In this document: one piece after another, positions 4,306 through 7,500 of the stretch
Position numbering within the stretch: position 1 is the first letter of the stretch
Layout of the letters: every line of letters starts with the position of its first letter
Source: Nitrososphaerota archaeon
GTDB taxonomy: Archaea; Thermoproteota; Nitrososphaeria; Nitrososphaerales; Gagatemarchaeaceae
Reading direction: 5' to 3'
NCBI GenBank assembly: GCA_005877365.1
Contig: VBPP01000212.1
Span: forward strand, 1-7,500
Length of the DNA stretch: 7,500 nucleotides
The notes under the pieces: generated by a model
The model's input: the letters and a program-made list of their open reading frames with translations, nothing else
The model's database searches: none
What the model was told of the DNA's origin: nothing
Translations under genes and position numbers: made by a program

Positions 4306-7300
4306 TCAGAATCCGTACATCGGGTCCGTGGCGGAGCGGATCCTAACTATCTCCTCGAGCGCCTGCAGGTCATCCTCGCTAAGGGCGTTCAGATACTTTC
4401 CCCGGAGGAGCTTGACGTCGTGGCTTCGGGGGAGGGAGTAGAGGACGTCGTTCTCCCTGATCTGCCTCCCGAGGGTCGGCCCGCTGACCGAGATTGCGAC
4501 CTTATCCCCCATCCTCGCGCTCTCGAGATTCTTTCCCTTGTCCTGGATCTGCTCCACCTTCCCTAACTCCTTCCCTTCCGCGTTCATGAGTCTCGCGTGC
4601 GGGTGTAACTTTCCCGCCAGCACCTCGACCCCGAAGACGGCCGGGTCATTTCGTCTGAAGAAGGCGCCCGGGAGGGCCTTCAGCGTGGCCGGTGTCGTGA
4701 GGGACGCGAGCCCGACCCTTTCGTTCTCCTCCCTCGCCTTCGCTGCCCACTCCGCATACTTGTCGATGACCTCGTAGATGACCGACGAGATGAAGACCTG
4801 ACCGTTCTTAATCTCCTTGGCATCGGGGAAGAGTTTCACGTCGAAGCCTAGAATCGCGGCCAGGTAGGGGTCGTGGTCCTTTACCACCTCGGCCTCCACC
4901 ATGTCGTTCTTCGAGATGTCGCCTATGTCTGCGAGTCTCACGGGTATCCCTCTCTCCTTGAGCATCTGTAGAAGGGCCTCCAGCCCACCGATAGAGCCAG
5001 CCTTCACGATGACGCCCATCGTGTCTCTCTTTACGACGACGTTCTGAAGGTCCTTCTCCACCTCCTTCTTGAGAGCGGCGAACTCCGACTCTTCCTTGAA
5101 AGTGATTACCGGGGTACCGGGGATGACACCCTCCAAGTCTGTCGAGACCAGTTTGACGCCTGCGGCTGCGTAGACGCTCTGGACCGGGGTGAACTTGTCC
5201 CTCGGGTCACGCATCTCATCGAGCGGCTTCGGCATGAAGAGGGCCTTGACCTTCGACTTGACCGCGCCCTCCCTCTTGACAAGGACTACGTTGTCGCCCA
5301 CGACGAACTTCCCCTCCGTGAGGATCACGTTTGCGGTCTGCCCGACCCCGGCCTCCTCTTGCAGCTCGAGGATTATCCCCCGCCCCCTCTCAGTCTCCTC
5401 GATAACGGAGAGCCTTCCCTTCAGGAACTGTTGGGCGAGCCCTATCAGCACAGCGAGAAGCTCGGGGATGCCCGTTCCGTACCTCGCGGAGACGGGCACG
5501 ATGGAGACCTGCTTGCGAAAGTCTTTCACCCTATAGTAGGCGTCGGACTCGAAGCCGAGCCTCGAGAGTGAGGCCACCACGTTGTAGAGCCTCTCCTCGA
5601 ATTCGTCGTTCCACTCTGGCGTCTGTTGCTTCAGCACCTCCGATAGGAGGCCCTCGCTTCCCTTCTTCCATCCCTTGATCATGTCCACCTTGTTCAGCGC
5701 CACCAAGAACGGGACGCGCCTCTGCTTCAGAATCTCGAGAGACTCTATCGTCTGGTTCTCCAGTCCCTTCAGGACATCGACGACGAGGATTGCGATATCG
5801 GCCGCGGAGCCACCCCTCACCCTGAGGTTGGAGAAGATTTCGTGGCCGGGCGTGTCGATGACGAGGAGGCCTGGTATCTTCAGCTCTCCCCCCGCCCTGT
5901 CGAGGAGGTTTCCGGTTATCGTCTGGAGGGTCTCAATCGGGAAGAAGCTCGCTCCGATCTCTTGAGTGATTCCGCCCGCTTCCCTCGCCTGGACGGCGGT
6001 GCCGCGTATCTTATCGAGTAAGCTCGTGTTATGGATTATCAGGCAGTTGGCAAGGAAGTTGTGGGTCTCGCTTACGGTGAAATCGAAGACCGTGTGGTCA
6101 CCTTCGAGTGACTGTAGACCACTCACCCGCACCATGGAATAATTGGTCAGAGTCCGTTGGAGTCCTGAGTTCTTGTAGGTGGGTACGAATTGAAACATCT
6201 GCGAGAGGAAGTTCGCGCTGAGCCTCTGGTACGATTCATAACTCGCTAGCTGGAAGTGCCTGTTCCAGATGACTCTGTTGTTCGTCCTAACCTGACGAAC
6301 GAACTCTCCCGGGATCGGTGTAAGCTCGAAGACGCGATTCGTCTCGGACAAAGACAGCCGCCGTCGGGCGGCCTCCATCTTTGAACGGTCTCGGAAGCCT
6401 ACGCTGTTGACGAACGCCGAAACATTTCGTCTGCCAGAGATGACCAGTTCCATCCTCCTGGTCTTCTTCGCGAAATAAGCGAGACATCCGAATCGCTGAA
6501 GCAGCATCGGAAGCTGCTTCATCAATACCCTGCTCTCACAACCTATTCCGATGTTTCTGCCCTCTGTCACGAAACCCTCCGCGTCGAAGAATCCCCGAAG
6601 GAACTTCGCGACAAGTCGGTCCGGCATCGAAGAGACGATCTCGGGAATGCGAAGAATGAGTGTCTTGTCTGTCGTTGGGTAATCGAAGACCTCCGTCAGA
6701 AACCTGGCGAGCGATTTGCCTCCCTTATGAGATACAATGTAGCAGGTTCGGCGCCAGGCCTGATTGGTTCCCACGCCGAAGGTGACAAACACACATCTCC
6801 TGAACTCGTTGATGATGTCCTTCGAGACATTGGCAAGATGAGCCTTCTCAGCGAGCCCGTCGCCGTAAAGCAGTCCTACAAGATAGAGAAGTGCCTCGAA
6901 TTGCTTCTTCGTCTGCGGCAACTGCACCCAGGGCGACTTGTGAGTGGCCCTCTGCTTTCTCGACGCGAATTTCATGGCGGTTATCGAGTCGTAGGCTTGG
7001 TTCAGAGGCAGGTCAAGCTCGGCCGCGATTCTTCGAAAAACGCTCGCCCTGTAATAGCCCTTCCTTATGTGGAACTCGAGGTTATGGTCGCCTAACTGAA
7101 CGCCGAGACTTCGCTGTCTTCCCTCTGCGGCCGCCCTCACCCGTGCGTTTAGTTTCGGACTGACTCTCAGCAGAAAGTCATCTGAGAGTAGGGGGAGTAT
7201 CTTGGTCTTGATCGTCCCAAGGTCAGTCTGAAAAACCCTGAGCCTCGAAGGAAGAACGAGGAAGTCTCCGAGCTTGAGTCTCTCTGCCTCGACATATCTT

Positions 7301-7500
7301 ACCTCCCCCGAGGGTTCGAAGACCAGGAACTTGTGCTCTGGAGTGGTCCTTATCGCGTATCCGGCCTTTGTCCGGACTTCTATGAGCTTGTCAGCGTGCA
7401 ACCTCCATACATGGGAGGCTGACTTTGGAGCGATGGACCCGTCCTCTTGAACTGAAAGCAAATGGAGCCCCTCGGCTTCATAGACGACCCCGTCGCTCTT
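4306..7500 (-). CDS. infB: Translation initiation factor aIF5B with in-frame intein, partial at its N-terminus
   Basis: The frame is open from the window edge (7500) to the stop at 4306-4308; the true start is outside, and the TTG at 7461 is internal. aIF5B is the GTPase that joins ribosomal subunits and helps place initiator tRNA. The part after the intein has 573 residues: Thr of the P-loop, then SLLDKIRGT, the switch-I region GGITQEIGA, DTPGH (G3), NKVD (G4) and VSARYGTGI (G5). The beta-barrel domain II, domain III and a C-terminal helical region (ending SATDPMYGF), which in this family contacts aIF1A, follow. The preceding 491 residues in the window are intein. The missing piece should hold the first residues of aIF5B with GHVDHGK and the start of the intein. 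Uninterrupted aIF5B is about 600 residues, so only some 20-30 host residues are missing. Splicing must occur for the factor to work, since the P-loop is split. Confidence 0.95.
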   Translation of the reverse strand, partial: KSDGVVYEAEGLHLLSVQEDGSIAPKSASHVWRLHADKLIEVRTKAGYAIRTTPEHKFLVFEPSGEVRYVEAERLKLGDFLVLPSRLRVFQTDLGTIKTKILPLLSDDFLLRVSPKLNARVRAAAEGRQRSLGVQLGDHNLEFHIRKGYYRASVFRRIAAELDLPLNQAYDSITAMKFASRKQRATHKSPWVQLPQTKKQFEALLYLVGLLYGDGLAEKAHLANVSKDIINEFRRCVFVTFGVGTNQAWRRTCYIVSHKGGKSLARFLTEVFDYPTTDKTLILRIPEIVSSMPDRLVAKFLRGFFDAEGFVTEGRNIGIGCESRVLMKQLPMLLQRFGCLAYFAKKTRRMELVISGRRNVSAFVNSVGFRDRSKMEAARRRLSLSETNRVFELTPIPGEFVRQVRTNNRVIWNRHFQLASYESYQRLSANFLSQMFQFVPTYKNSGLQRTLTNYSMVRVSGLQSLEGDHTVFDFTVSETHNFLANCLIIHNTSLLDKIRGTAVQAREAGGITQEIGASFFPIETLQTITGNLLDRAGGELKIPGLLVIDTPGHEIFSNLRVRGGSAADIAILVVDVLKGLENQTIESLEILKQRRVPFLVALNKVDMIKGWKKGSEGLLSEVLKQQTPEWNDEFEERLYNVVASLSRLGFESDAYYRVKDFRKQVSIVPVSARYGTGIPELLAVLIGLAQQFLKGRLSVIEETERGRGIILELQEEAGVGQTANVILTEGKFVVGDNVVLVKREGAVKSKVKALFMPKPLDEMRDPRDKFTPVQSVYAAAGVKLVSTDLEGVIPGTPVITFKEESEFAALKKEVEKDLQNVVVKRDTMGVIVKAGSIGGLEALLQMLKERGIPVRLADIGDISKNDMVEAEVVKDHDPYLAAILGFDVKLFPDAKEIKNGQVFISSVIYEVIDKYAEWAAKAREENERVGLASLTTPATLKALPGAFFRRNDPAVFGVEVLAGKLHPHARLMNAEGKELGKVEQIQDKGKNLESARMGDKVAISVSGPTLGRQIRENDVLYSLPRSHDVKLLRGKYLNALSEDDLQALEEIVRIRSATDPMYGF
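6028..7500 (-). mobile_element. Intein in aIF5B with LAGLIDADG homing endonuclease (N-terminal end missing)
   Basis: The intein ends with CLIIHN; its last Asn codon is 6030-6028 and the host Thr follows at 6027. Block F is the FTVSETHNFLAN stretch just before it. Block B is TPEH at 7333-7344. Block A, with the catalytic first residue, lies beyond 7500. The endonuclease has two motifs: LVGLLYGDG (6856-6882) and LRGFFDAEG (6574-6600). Each keeps the acidic residue (Asp, Glu) in the catalytic position, so it may still cut DNA. The insertion splits the GTPase P-loop between Gly-Lys and Thr, a conserved site class that inteins often occupy, and known in other archaeal IF2/aIF5B genes. At least 491 residues are visible. 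Between block B and the first endonuclease motif lie about 150 residues, long for this part, perhaps holding a DNA-recognition region. One 60-base line of the intein (6481) is about 52% G+C, against about 63% for a line of the host (5221). Confidence 0.93.

Noticed and set aside
7459..7461. TTG at 7461 as the start of the aIF5B gene
   Set aside because: The frame is open upstream to the window edge with intein-like sequence (for example SDGVVYEAEG), so the start lies outside.

Overview
All genes in this window are read from the minus strand, so the biological order runs from base 7500 down to base 1. The gene set is archaeal: aIF5B carrying an intein, ribosomal protein eS6, an Lrp/AsnC regulator and a Bud32/RIO-like kinase domain. 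The promoters are TATA boxes placed about 26-28 bases upstream of start codons, and a pyrimidine tract may act as a terminator. The style of the Lrp protein and the repeat domain of the secreted protein (Gly-Tyr-Tyr-Thr ... His-Trp ... Ala-Val-Tyr) recall Nitrososphaeria/Thaumarchaeota. That placement is from memory of families, not from a search.

Bases 7500-3918 form a translation block. The window opens inside an intein that interrupts the gene for initiation factor aIF5B at its P-loop. The intein has a two-motif LAGLIDADG homing endonuclease with both catalytic acidic residues, and it ends in His-Asn just before the host Thr. The rest of aIF5B follows, then 47 bases later ribosomal protein eS6. 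A long imperfect hairpin with an all-pyrimidine loop (on the transcript) lies just after eS6.

Bases 3900-2731 form an accessory block. A promoter and ribosome binding site lead into a gene for a secreted protein with two related beta-rich domains. The second domain is about half length and its end is in another frame, which a single deletion of about 80 bases would explain. The open frame then runs through a (CGAG)9 microsatellite into what looks like non-coding DNA.

Bases 2730-1 hold an Lrp/AsnC regulator with its own promoter, and then an apparent two-gene operon from another promoter. The operon encodes a HExxH putative metalloprotease and, through a TTGA stop/start overlap, a large protein that fuses a nucleotidyltransferase domain to a Bud32/RIO-like kinase domain. 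This protein runs off the window at residue 503 and no stop is seen. It is easy to miss because it starts with TTG and has no stop in the window. The fusion and its coupled protease are the least familiar part of the window; the intein is the best-supported mobile element.
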